Source: Macrobrachium rosenbergii | Taxonomy: Eukaryota; Arthropoda; Malacostraca; Decapoda; Palaemonidae | Assembly (NCBI RefSeq): GCF_040412425.1 | Contig: NC_089744.1 | Location: 29,712,501-29,776,500 of the forward strand | Length of the DNA stretch: 64,000 bases | Direction of reading: 5' to 3' | Shown: positions 1 to 10,253 of the stretch, piece by piece | Position numbering within the stretch: position 1 is the stretch's first letter | Layout: each line of letters starts with the position of its first letter | Notes under the pieces: model-generated | Seen by the model: only the letters and a program-made list of their open reading frames with translations | Told to the model about the DNA's origin: nothing | Database searches by the model: none | Program-made: the position numbers and the translations under genes

Positions 1-1639
1 CTGGCAATCTGGAAAAACACCTGCTCTATTTAGGTAAGCCACTATTATAGTTGCTCGAGGATCGCATATTCCAAAATTTTAGACATAAAAGATAAATTTG
101 ATACAGGCCTATATGAACTCATTTCCTTATAGTCAAGAGTACCCTTTAAAACTGGCTTAACAGTTTCTATTTTCTCAGATATAGGGAATTTGGGTTCAGA
201 GATGCACCAATTTACGATCTTCAAAATCACATACTCAAAAGTCAGAAAGGTCTCAGCTGTAACTATTTCCGATATAGGCACCGGATCTGATGAAGAATTT
301 GTTTTCTTGACTTTCTTAATAATTCTAGTGACATCGTCAATAGTTATTCTATTAAAAACAGGAAATCTAGCATTGCAGTAATAATGTTGTGACGCGGTGC
401 TCCTGCAAAATCCGAAACTATATTTTCAATTTTATTCTCCAAGAACTCTAAAAACTTGTCAGCTAAAACTCGATCACTCTAACCTTCAGGGAGTTTCTTC
501 TTTGAATTTCCTGTTAAACGGCCAAGGAGATTATATAACTTGTTTGTATAATATTCAGCCTCACGAATTTTCCTATTACAGTACTCGGTTTTCCTCCTTT
601 TTATCAGAAGGTTATATTAATTTCTCGCAGATTTATAGGCTATTCATCCCATGAACGATTAGTTTTTAATCTGCTCCAGTTTCTCCTTTCGTCTTTTCTC
701 TCTCTCTTTTTCCCAGTAGTTCTCCATTAAACCATGGAGATTTATCATTAGCTACATTTTTTTTTTTTTCCACAAATGGACACATATGATCATAGTCATG
801 TTTATTCACGCGATTATACACACTTATCAGGCATTCAGCACATGCTGATTCCCTCGATTCAAGGGGTTAATGGTCGCAGAGATTTTGAGAATCTTAGTTT
901 ATTTTCTGAGTTACAATCCCTATAAATTCAACAGGGGAAAAACTAGATTTGTTTCTGTATTTCAGCTTTTTCATCACTTTGCATTTTCTTTTTGGTAAAT
1001 AAAAAGTAGGCCTAATCAGACTATGCACAGGAGAAATCGTACATCTCTCCTCAACTTGTATATTAATAACACTGATTTACAGCATCACACAGAACCAGGT
1101 GTCAATCAGCTATATATATATAACTACCAGGTAAGTTAGATGTTTGAAAATGATAGCAATTTTTATTATTGTTGACAAGACGATATGACTCAAGTAGATC
1201 ATTAAACTCTTCGACACCAACACTGGTGGGACCATCCATCCATTGATTAAAATCACCACAGACAAAAACACTTACTGCAAAATATAATGTCAAGCAATAG
1301 GCCAAACTCATCTAAAAAGACATTCACACTTGTCGAGTGAGGTCTATGGAATACGAAGAAAGACATCTTCGCACCAGGATATTCAAAGCTTGTTATATTA
1401 GTTCTTTTTACGAGCCTTATAATAGTGCATCCTTCGTGTACGAAAAAGCCGACCCCCCCCCCCTCCCTGGGAACGTGAATGAAACTATGCGTAGGTGGGG
1501 TCATTTAAGCAATCTTGGCAGTTTCATAGTCTTTTAGCCATTCTCAGCGACGGCAAGAATATAAATTGTATTTTCTGTTAAGTTTCTGATCTGTAGTGTT
1601 TTATTTTCCACAGATTTGATATTCACTTAACCACATTTT
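1..1639 (-). pseudogene. LINE ORF2 relic: endonuclease and N-terminal reverse transcriptase
   Basis: Minus-strand frames at 1504-1253 and 1311-1102 give an exonuclease-endonuclease-phosphatase domain: GGGVGFFVHEG, then VFVCGDFNQWMDG (the GDFN box with catalytic Asp and Asn). Further on, 281-45 gives VKPVLKG followed by SSYRPVSNLSFMSKILEYAI, the entry region of a LINE reverse transcriptase. The YADD box and C-terminus lie off the window. Frames are shifted and stopped, so this is a pseudogene. In an intact element ORF2 nicks DNA and primes reverse transcription at the nick. Confidence 0.8.
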
Positions 1640-2831
1640 TAAATTCCCGTTAGCACGTATATCTATGATCTGTGTTAGCAGCAATCCTCTTCATCTCATA
1701 ATCTAGAGCTTTGCATTCTTTTGAGTTCACCGCATGATCACATTTATGATTGTCTCTCTCACAGTTCATACAACGCATTGCAACAGCGTTGCAGCCCTTT
1801 GTCCTGTGATTTCCTATGCATTTTCCACATGTTAACTCATCAGCTTTATTTTTGAACCTACAATTTTTTTCCAAGTGACCATATCTTTGACGATAATAAG
1901 TGATGACATGATACCTACCACTCACCGTATAGATGCCCCACCTTAGTTTCACTTTGTCGCCATTATCATGAAAAGCCTTCCTACCTCAGGCTCACACTTC
2001 AATATCCAATGAAACGTTCCGCTGGAGGCTGGCTTTTTAAGCACAACTGATATCCTCTTATCAGTTTCAGAGATTGATTGCAAATAACTATTCCTCTCAA
2101 TCATGTCGTTTACCGCATCCCGTTCTGCTTCATATGTATTCCAAATCATGATCCTAGGTTTATATTTTCCAATCTTCTTAATGTCAGTTCCCTGAACCTC
2201 ATTGCTAATCTTATTCGCCGCCACGTCCCAGATACGTTCATCTTCAAAATTTAAAATAACATGCCCATGGTTCGTCGACCTAGTATCAATAATAGGGATG
2301 TCATTTAAAGCGTTTGCAACATCATTCCTTTCAGTGATCTTCTCAGGCGGTTGTTTGACTTAATGATCAACAAATTCTTTCGTTTAACTTTGTCAGCATA
2401 AGTTATCTTCTCAGGTTGAGGAGCAGCCATCTTTTTCATGATTAAATCAACTTTCATTTCAAGATTTTCAAATTTCATACCCCAATCTCGTACATTGGCA
2501 ACTGGGCCACGTGCAGACTCGGCACTCCTGTCGTCAAGTGCATTGGACAGCTGATCCTGCAATTCAGCAATTTTGGCTTTTTGACTCTCAACTTCCTTTT
2601 TACGTTTCTTATATTCATCTTGAAGACTTTCACAATTATCTCGCCATTTCCAGGCATACTCATAGCAGTTTGATTATAGCCACTTCAACTTCGTAGTGTT
2701 TTTCTTACTTCATCAAGATGCACACATTCTTTGTGGTACCAAGCACCACATTCACATCCAGTCCATTCACCTTGTTCACTATCTTCGTTCTCGCAAGAAA
2801 GACAAATCACTACAGTGATTTTACTAGTCAT
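1640..2831 (-). pseudogene. LINE ORF1 relic: PHD-like finger, acidic/basic middle, CCHC zinc knuckles
   Basis: ORF1 of the LINE is a nucleic-acid-binding chaperone-type protein. The first open piece (2831-2685, 48 aa) begins with Met and has C-x2-C, then C-x-C and H-x2-C (GCECGAWYHKEC), resembling the first part of a PHD zinc finger. A stop and frame changes follow. A charged stretch lies at about 2562-2305. The last piece (1952-1650) has zinc knuckles: RYGHLEKNC (first Cys apparently lost), CGKC-x3-H-x4-C and a CMNC-based third. At least four frame breaks separate the pieces. Domain order and ligands are seen; the ORF1 role is family knowledge. Confidence 0.75.
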
Positions 2832-2835
2832 AACG

Positions 2836-4367
2836 ACTAGGTAACCCCATTAATAGGGGTGGGGCAGAGTTAAAAACAACTTCGTCCGTAATTGCAGTTT
2901 CATTCGGAGCAACTCAGAAACACGTCCGATCGGCACAACCTTTCCTTATTCGAGTACCTTAGAATTTTGGTCATCGTATTAATTAGTGTGAGTCATCTTT
3001 ACTGTTGAAAGGTGCTTTTCCATACAGAAGGAATTTTCTGAACTCAGCCATCATTACCCGAACAAAGAACATAACATGTCAGAAGGGCATTGAAAGGCAG
3101 ACATCGTGGACAACATTAACCCCGAGACTAGTGCAGATGTGTATTGGCAGAAATATAGTGATTTATTAATTAAAATGTGTGTGTGTGTGGTGTGTTTGTG
3201 TTTGAGAGGGAGAGTGCGTGTATAAGGATGAATGAATAACACCACCCACAATTGATGATTAATTGATTTAAAACAACGAGCCCAAAGAAATTCTTTGAAG
3301 AAACAAGCACAAGTCTTCCTGTAAAGATTTGGTCGTCGAAATAATTTTGCACTCAGTGACAATAAAAACAATGCTATATTGTCACTATCCCCTCGAAATG
3401 AAGCAGTGATTATTTTTTCTTATCATATTTGTTAGCCAGAAAAACTTTTAAATCATAATGCTCTCAGCGGTACAGACTTCAAAACAGTAAACAAGGATGC
3501 AATTCCAACCAAATACATTCGGCAGTGTGGCCCAAATTCTTGATGGCATCTTGTAGAAGACAATTATAAAAGTGTCATGGTACCCTGAGTATGTGGACTA
3601 GGGACGATCCACATTCATTTATAAACTTCCTTATAGTAAAAGCAAACAATTATTTTTGTTAACATTCAAGTAAAATCAACTTGAAATGAGTAGGATAACG
3701 TCTACTGTAATTGTAAAGGTAAGAACGCGACACTAGTCTTAACTGTTTGGTTATTATGCAAGATGCTGCTTGATAACAATCGATAATAGTGTATTATCTC
3801 CTTTTTGATATTTCTTAAGCCGGAGAGAAAGTTATTAAGAGAGGCAGTATGCCAAATAAGAAGATTAAGAAGACTAGGATGATTTTTTAAGTGGAATTTT
3901 AACACTCAAGTTTATAATGTAAAATCGCTAAAGGAATTTCATGAAAAACTGAAAAACCACTTATTTTCTTCAGCAATCAAGGCATGTACGTAATCGGTTG
4001 CATGATTTGTATTATTTCAAATAAACGTTTAACACATCACTAAAGCATGCGGTCTCCCATTTGTTCAAAAGTTCAAGCGAAGATGCAGTGCATTACTACC
4101 CTAGAACAATCACTTTGGTGTTTTAATAATTTATTTACAGTATATTTTTAATTATTGATATATGAAATTTACTCATATTTTTTTTCTTTTTTTTAATAAA
4201 TGATTTCTTTCTGTATTTTCCTTGTTACGTCTTTCAAATGAACACCACATTCTTTGGAAACTTGAGATTCAAGTTAATGGACCCTGTGGTGCGCTTGTTG
4301 CACATGAATAGGGTCCATCTTTTGAGTAATAATAATGTATGTAATAACAATAATTTGATGTCATCAC
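2836..4367. other. Non-coding spacer, no gene recognised
   Basis: AT-rich sequence with a short (GT)n tract near 3176-3200. ORFs here lack family motifs, codon structure or splice context. The left end may include 5' UTR of the LINE, which ends near 2835 to 2960. I see no promoter or RNA gene. Confidence 0.5.
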
Positions 4368-4650
4368 TTTTTCGTGATAATGGAAAGAGAAACCCACAAG
4401 ATTCCTGTGTATAACTTGTTTACTTGTAAATATTTACATATTACTTTAATCGCGAGTACTTTCAGGTCCTAACTGTGACCCTTTTTCAAGAGATGTGAAG
4501 GTAGTCAGCCTGACTACCTTCACATCTCTTGAACAAGGGTCACAGTTAGGACCTGATAGTGCTCGAGATTAAAGTAATATGTAAATATTTACGACTAAAC
4601 AAGTTATACACAGGAATCTTGTGGGTTTCTTTTTCCATCTTCCGAAAAAA
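4368..4650. repeat. Near-perfect palindrome (fold-back/MITE-like)
   Basis: Bases 4381-4508 are the inverted complement of 4510-4637, centred on a single unpaired base at 4509. Several sub-blocks across the arm have the same coordinate sum, so the arms have almost no net indels. Weaker pairing continues to about 4368 and 4650. The ORFs here mirror each other across the axis and are artefacts of the palindrome. It is likely a fold-back or MITE-type insertion; no target duplication was found. Confidence 0.85.
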
Positions 4651-5169
4651 ACTGAAAGAAGTTTTTGTTTGGCTAATAATAATAATGTCCCATACAGATG
4701 GAATGCTTCGCGAAACATTACTATTTTCCTCCTTTTGGCAATTGGCAAGGTCTTAGAAGCAACACCAACCGCCATCAGGAGAGCTAGGGAAAAGGTCACG
4801 AGAATCCGTAAGTTAAGGTTATAAACAAAAGCAAAGAAAATATTTTATAAATCCGTCTGTAGGCTTTTGTTTAGCCGTTTGGGAACTTTTATTTTCATGT
4901 GCGCTCCGTAACTGGCACAGAGTCTTATCTGGTATGATGTCAAGATTAGTGCACAAAGGAAAGCCGTAAGTTGCCGCACGTTAGGCTGACGTAGCCTAAC
5001 CCCCAAAAGACGAGACAGTAGCCTATAGGTTGGCAATCCTCCCCACCCCCGAACCTAAGCCTTAATTAGAAAATTTTTTTGTTTTCCTCGTTTTGAATTA
5101 GGTTTAAGTTTTTGTAAAAGGTAGATATCTATTGTATACCCAAATGATGGGCTACCTAGTGTTAGGTTT
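4651..5169. other. Non-coding spacer
   Basis: No coding motif or repeat family recognised. Several short matches to GTTAGGCTA-like words occur, which recur elsewhere in the window's AT-rich spacers. Confidence 0.4.
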
Positions 5170-5181
5170 CATCTTGGTTTG
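5170..5181 (+). repeat. Target-site duplication, left copy (SINE)
   Basis: CATCTTGGTTTG is repeated exactly at 5460-5471 on the other side of the SINE. Confidence 0.85.
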
Positions 5182-5459
5182 AGCTCTTCGTTGGGAGTGT
5201 CGGTATAGCTGTGGACTGGCACTCGCCAGGACCGAGGTCGAGTCCCCGGCCGGCTGATGAAGAGTTAGAGGAATTTATTTCTGGTGATAGAAATTCACGC
5301 AACAATGTGGTTCAGATTCCACAATAAGCTGTAGGTCCTGTTGCTAAGTAACCAATTGGTTCTTAGCCACGTAAAATAAGTCTAATCCTTCGGGCCAGCC
5401 CTCTCTAGGAGAGCTGTTAATCAGCTCAGTGGTCTGGTAAAACTAAGGTACACTTAACT
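5182..5459 (+). mobile_element. tRNA-derived SINE with intact target duplications
   Basis: A 278-bp element with a tRNA-like head. An A-box-like TATAGCTGTGGACTGG sits at 5204-5219 and a B-box-like GGTCGAGTCCC at 5236-5246, spaced as in an RNA polymerase III promoter. The body (5260-5455) is non-coding and resembles a SINE family I associate with decapod genomes. Perfect 12-bp flanking repeats show insertion by target-primed reverse transcription and fix both ends. The head lacks a mature tRNA fold and so is not a tRNA gene. The partner LINE is not identified. Confidence 0.85.
5204..5246 (+). promoter_or_regulatory. Internal RNA polymerase III promoter (A and B boxes) of the SINE
   Basis: The A box at 5204-5219 and the B box at 5236-5246 match tRNA-type type-2 promoter boxes with short spacing. 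They would drive SINE transcription if active. Confidence 0.65.
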
Positions 5460-5471
5460 CATCTTGGTTTG
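5460..5471 (+). repeat. Target-site duplication, right copy (SINE)
   Basis: Exact repeat of 5170-5181. Confidence 0.85.
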
Positions 5472-5653
5472 GGTTAGGCTAAGCAAAGTTGACCTTGCAG
5501 TAGGTTAAGCTAAGAAAAGGTTCGGATGGAATGTTTGGTAAAACTGAAGGTAGAGCTAAGCGGTAACTCCGCATGGAGTATTACTTTGGAAATTGATTTT
5601 CCATACAGTACTTTGGCTGTTTATCAAGAATTGGTATTTCTAAGTAATAGAGA

Positions 5654-6247
5654 CACCGCGGGTATTTAGCGAGAAAGGGCAGTTTCTTATAGTATTTTGG
5701 TTGCTTATTTACAATTCAACGTTATTTTTTGGCGGTCGGCTGTAATTAACCTGTAATTGTCCCCTGAAGTACATCCAACAAGGGGTTTCCTAAAGCGATC
5801 TTCACAAGACAGAGCACGGCTACGTCTGTTTCGAACGGTTCATATCCCGTCCGGCAAGTGCAGTACTTTGGAAACTGGTTTTTTCAACACCTTTAGGGCT
5901 TCTGACACTGGCGGTGCATTTGTTTGTTGTCAGCCAAATGGAATGTCCCTTCGCCGTGTTTAGTACTGGCCCGGGGGGTTGGTGAGTTACCCATACGTTA
6001 ACAAGTTATTGCACTTGCCAGACGGGATATGATATGAACCGTTCGAAACAGACGTACCGGTGCTCTGTCTCGTGAAGATCGCGTATGGAAACCCCGGATT
6101 CCCATCGGGGTCCCCCTTACCGTTGGGTAGAGTTCAAAGGTAAATTGTAAGTTAACTACAGCCGACCGCCAAAAATTAACGTTAAATTGTTAATAAGCAT
6201 CCAAAATACTATAAGAAACTGCCATTTCTCGCTAAATACCCGCCGTG
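5654..6247. mobile_element. Fold-back element with long inverted arms
   Basis: The left arm (about 5656-5863) and right arm (about 6013-6246) are inverted copies. For example, 5658-5670 pairs with 6231-6243 and 5832-5841 pairs with 6036-6045. Arms carry small indels (coordinate sums differ by 24 bp). A unique centre of about 150 bp separates them. No transposase is present, so it is non-autonomous. ORFs here are arm shadows. Confidence 0.8.
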
Positions 6248-7357
6248 TACCTAAACTTAGTTCTACCCAAGAATTTGCTGTTAGTTTTTGTTGGTTGACT
6301 GTAATTAACCTCAGAAGTTGTATGCTGGCCATCCTGGAATGCAATCACGCATGTGCAGTGTTATGGGGAGCTTTTGGAAAAAAGTTTAGTTTCCTTCCCC
6401 CCGACTAAGTAACACTGCCTGCTAGGGTAGGTTAGGTTAGGGTACTTTAGGTTAGTATAGTTCTTTTTGTAATAAGTTTTCTTAGCCAATTCCTTCTTAA
6501 ACATATGTCTCCCTGATGACTTGCGCATGCACGGAACCATTCCATAACAACATCATGGCAGTCCAGTCATTCTCCACACTTTTCCAAAACCCCACTTTCC
6601 CAAAGGGTTCCCAACCATTTTGGGTAGATATGAGGTTAATAATAATTGATTGACAATAAACACCACCTCCTTTATGAGCAACACTAAAAGTATAGGAAAA
6701 TCAGTTTCCAAGGTAATAGTCCATGCTGTTGCTTAGAAATACCAAAATGAAGACTACTACTGCATTGCCATTCTGTTTCAGTAACTGTTAGGCTAATTTA
6801 CTTGGAAAATGGGCATCATGTTTAGTACCCAGCCCTTTGGGAAGGAATGTGAAAACATAAACAAAAGACTAGATATTATAAACAGAAACAAGAACATAAA
6901 GAAAAGGCAGTAATTATTAACGGTCGCCGACTGGTAGGAACCAGGCTGCGGTAGTAATCTTCTGTTTTACCAAATGTTCTAGCTTATGTTTTGATTAGGC
7001 TAGCCTAGGAGGTAAGAGTGCAGACAAGTGGCCCTCCTCGCTATTTCCACAGGTTGCAGATGGCTTGAAGGCACATCAGCTCCAATACAACCCAACAAGG
7101 AAATATACCTACCTAATCTAACCTTAAACTAGGGCAACATTCCCTGACCGGGCCTGGGAGAACACCATCCCCCTCCATGTGACATCTTGTTACACGACGA
7201 CTTGTGTTTTGGTTATGAAGTTGTCATGAGTGGCCTATTCTAGGCTTATAAGATAAAATAATTTCTCTACCAAATATTCTGCATGCTGTCAAATGATTAT
7301 AGACTAGGCTACTATGATAGTTTTATTTTTTGGCAAATAGACCATGTAGGCTACTTT
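6248..7357. other. Non-coding spacer with short TTAGG-like runs
   Basis: Around 6425-6460 there are a few GTTAGG/TTAGG-like words, too short and imperfect to call telomeric repeat. No gene or RNA recognised. Confidence 0.4.
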
Positions 7358-7750
7358 TATTTTAGTAACTTACCAAGTAATTACATAGCTATAGTTTCAA
7401 ACTCGTGCGGCAGCTTAAATTCAAAATTTGTGGTAGCACTTCAATTGTTTAGTGCAGGTGACCAGCCCCACCCACTTAACAGGAATATTAGGAACAAATG
7501 AGCAGACAACCTCTTTCTGTTTCTGCTGAGCTCAATGTAAACATCTGGTGTTTGCAGCAGCTTTGTTCATTATTTTCCAGTTGTGTAATTGAATTTCGTT
7601 GAAGTATTATCGCTTATTTCAAGTAGCCTTCAAGCTTGAAAGCTTTCACGGTCAGTTTTTTCTGGTTTTGTTTTATGTATAAATTTTTTGCTACTGTAAC
7701 GAAGTTGCAACTAATGTAAGTGTAAGGGCAGGAATGTAGTAAGGGGAGAT
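7358..7750 (+). mobile_element. DIRS family A, element A1: 5' fragment
   Basis: Begins in a T-tract, followed by the family-A terminal repeat (ACCAAGTAATTACATAGC near 7371), the leader and the start of gag up to a Cys-rich segment near 7710-7740. It stops where element A2 begins at the TTT of 7750-7753. No 3' half was found in the window. It matches the leaders of A3 (20511) and A4 (30615). Confidence 0.7.
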
Positions 7751-8201
7751 TTTCTATAAGTAGCTTACCCAGTAATTACATTGCTGTAGTTTAGCTTGAA
7801 TTTTGAAATTCGTGGTAAAACTCTTCTTCTTCTGGCTGAGTCGGTGACTTGGCACTGCCCACTTTCTGGAAAGGAGAGGAACAACTCATGAAAAGAGCTT
7901 CAATATGTTTCTGCCATCCTAGAATTCACACAATTGTTGGAGAGCAGGTTGTTTTTTGAAATCATCTTATGGTTTCACGAATCGGTGAAGTATTTTGACT
8001 ATTGGCCTTCGGGCACGGGTATTATTCTTTATATTGTGGATTTGTCTTTTTTTTTTTTTTTTTTTTTTTTTTTTGTCTGGTTTTGTACTTCATTTCTTAT
8101 GGGAACCGGCTTTTCTCTTATCGGGAATCGCCATACACTGATAGGTCTGTTATCTATCAGTGTTCTTTTCCTTAGACAACTTCACAATTTAGACTTTTGC
8201 A
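7751..8201 (+). mobile_element. DIRS family A, element A2: 5' part
   Basis: Starts at TTT with a diverged family-A terminal repeat (ACCCAGTAATTACATTGC) and a leader with a long poly-T (about 8047-8074). It is interrupted at TTT 8202-8204 by element B1. Its gag reappears at 17204, and the summed length before the Cys motif (about 450 bp) matches A3 (about 442 bp), which supports one split element. Confidence 0.7.
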
Positions 8202-8559
8202 TTTGTTCCTACACAAATACAAACCCTCAGTCCTTTACTTATATGGGGATACTTTCAGCGAAGCTGAACTGGCCGCTAAAGACTTAACAAGGCATGTGTT
8301 GGTATTACTACCAGCTGGGAAGTTGGTTGGTAACAGTGGGAAACCCACAGTACCAACCGCCCGGCTTCGCGCATTCACTTTACTTTCCGGCCTCATCTGG
8401 TGCGGACATGTTTTCCTGCTCTCTGCTCGGACCTTCCTGGATGCTAAAGCTTCAATCTTTTCATGGTGTGTTTGTTCCTGTTTTTCATTTTGGCTTGTTA
8501 CTTCAGTATAACTGTGCGTGTTTGTAATTTTGGATGATCTGTTACAAACCCATGATTTG

Positions 8560-10250
8560 GATAAGCCTGTGCGCCGGATTTGTCCTGGTAAGGACAAGAA
8601 ATGTGGTGCTTTCTGCTGTAGTGCAGATTCTGACTCCCACTCCCTTTGCTTAAAATGTAGGGAAGGGAGCAAGGACCCCCCGATTGTACTGTTGATGATC
8701 CCTGCGATGAGTGTAGGCTTTGGTCCCCCGAGCAGTGGAATAGGTACTCTCGGAGACCCAGATACAAACGTAAGGAGACTAAGGCGTCAGAGGGGCTGTC
8801 TTCAGCTCCTTCGACTCCGACGGTTGCTAATCCTTCACAATCGTATCTGAGTCCCGAAGGCCTTCCCTTGCTGCCCCTTAACAGCACTGAATCTATCTCC
8901 CTGTCCCCTGTGTCTGCATCCGCAGTCACAGAGGAGGCGAGATCGGGTGACCTAGCCTACACTCCTCTCAGTTCCCCCCCTCACCCAGAATCCCTAATCC
9001 TTGAGTTAGGGGGGCCCCCCCTACCTGCCTTTGTCTTCTACAGGATTGGTTTCTGTGCCAGGTTTGAGTCAGGCGTGGGAGTCGCTCGGGATGATTGGCA
9101 ACCCTGTCTTCCTTCGCTCCTCGAGCATATCAACTCTGCTGCGTGGGCGGGAGTACTGCTCCCTCCTCCTACTACACACACGGTTGACACTCTCACAACC
9201 ACCTCCATCACTGCTGTGCTGCCGAGGAGCGTGATGACCTCGGTGGGAACACATCATGCCTATGGTGCGGTTCCTACTCCTGCCATCTCAGTGTTGACAC
9301 TTGCCGGACCGGTCTGCTCGGTCACTCCGCTGCCTCCCGGCTACGCTCCCATGTGTCCTGCCTCACTCCCACTGTTACCCGTGCCTACACTGGACTGCAT
9401 AACGTTTCCTGCATCTCCAACTGTTCCTGCCATGTACGCCCACAGCATGAGTCCCCTCGGGCTCTTGTTCCATCTGCTGTCCCTGCCCCAATCCCCGTTG
9501 ACCCCTGGTCTGTCTTCAGTAAGCTGGGGAATGCAGCCTTGTCGTTGCTTGAGAAGAAGAAGAAGAAGCGAGCTCGTCAATCATCCCCATCTTCGTCTTC
9601 CTCTGCGTCATCGTCATCGTCATCCTTGTCTTCGCCTTCGAAGTCCAACTGGGCTAAGAAGGGGAGGGTGGTCCCTCCTCACCCTAAGAAGACTCGTTCT
9701 TATGAGGGGGCGCAGTCCTCTCCTCGGGGGAAGACTGCTGGGTCTCTCGCTGGGAGGGATACCTCGGTACCCTCCTCAGACGGTTTGGGAGCTTCGTCCT
9801 CCCAGACTGGTTCCGTTTTGGTGCCTCCTAAGCGAGCGTCGCCGAAGGCACGGTCTCCTACAGGAGACCGTGCAGTCTCGACTTCCGTAGCGAGCTCGAG
9901 CACAGAATGGGAGAAGGGGAAGAGCCTTCGGGCTTCTCCTCCACCCAACCCATCATCCTTGCCCAAGTCAGACAAAGGATTGGCAGGGAAGGTGCCCAAG
10001 GACGTCTCGACTCCGAAGATGTCGGGGGAACCATGAAAGGGTCCCTGCAGGCTTCTTCATCTGTTTCGACATCGAAGAAGGCTAGAACATGCCTGGACGA
10101 TAAGGACAGTGGCCTCCAATCGGCAGTCCGCGCCCCCGCGTTGGTCTCCCCTGCATGCCCCAGTGTGGAGGTCCATCCAGCGTCGGAGCATGGATCAGCT
10201 TTGAGGAGACCGTCCCCTTATCATCAGACGGGTAAGTCCGTCTAGGCCCT
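8560..10250 (+). pseudogene. DIRS gag-like protein (B1), zinc motif plus Ser/Pro-rich region
   Basis: The frame around 8570-8860 shows CGAFCCSADSDSHSLCLKCR followed after a shift by DDPCDECRLWSPEQW, a two-part Cys motif (C-x2-C twice) with following Trp residues that recurs in the family-A gag. A long low-complexity region rich in Pro, Ser, Thr and Lys follows, including a poly-Lys run and a Ser repeat near 9555-9640. Frame changes occur near 8690 and 10030. A Gag role (RNA/cDNA packaging) is inferred from position. Confidence 0.6.
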
Positions 10251-10253
10251 CTC

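Larger units (their letters stand above)
1..2835 (-). mobile_element. Degenerate non-LTR retrotransposon (LINE, CR1/Jockey-like), cut by the window edge
   Basis: Read on the minus strand, 2835 down to 1 holds in order an ORF1 with a PHD-like finger and CCHC knuckles, an endonuclease, and the start of a reverse transcriptase. This is the classic two-ORF LINE order. All frames are broken by shifts and stops, so the copy is dead. The 3' end lies outside the window. The PHD-type ORF1 and the endonuclease style favour the CR1/Jockey superfamilies, but I cannot place it further. Confidence 0.85.

Noticed and set aside
4559..4824. Overlapping small ORFs on both strands
   Set aside because: They lie partly in the palindrome and mirror each other, with no codon or domain support.
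5186..5260. A functional tRNA gene
   Set aside because: A and B boxes are present, but the sequence does not fold into a mature tRNA and is part of a longer SINE with target duplications.
6420..6460. Interstitial telomeric repeat (TTAGG)n
   Set aside because: Only a few imperfect words; not a tandem array.
8047..8074. Poly-T as the poly-A tail of a minus-strand retrogene
   Set aside because: It lies inside a DIRS leader shared with other copies, and no retrogene body adjoins it.
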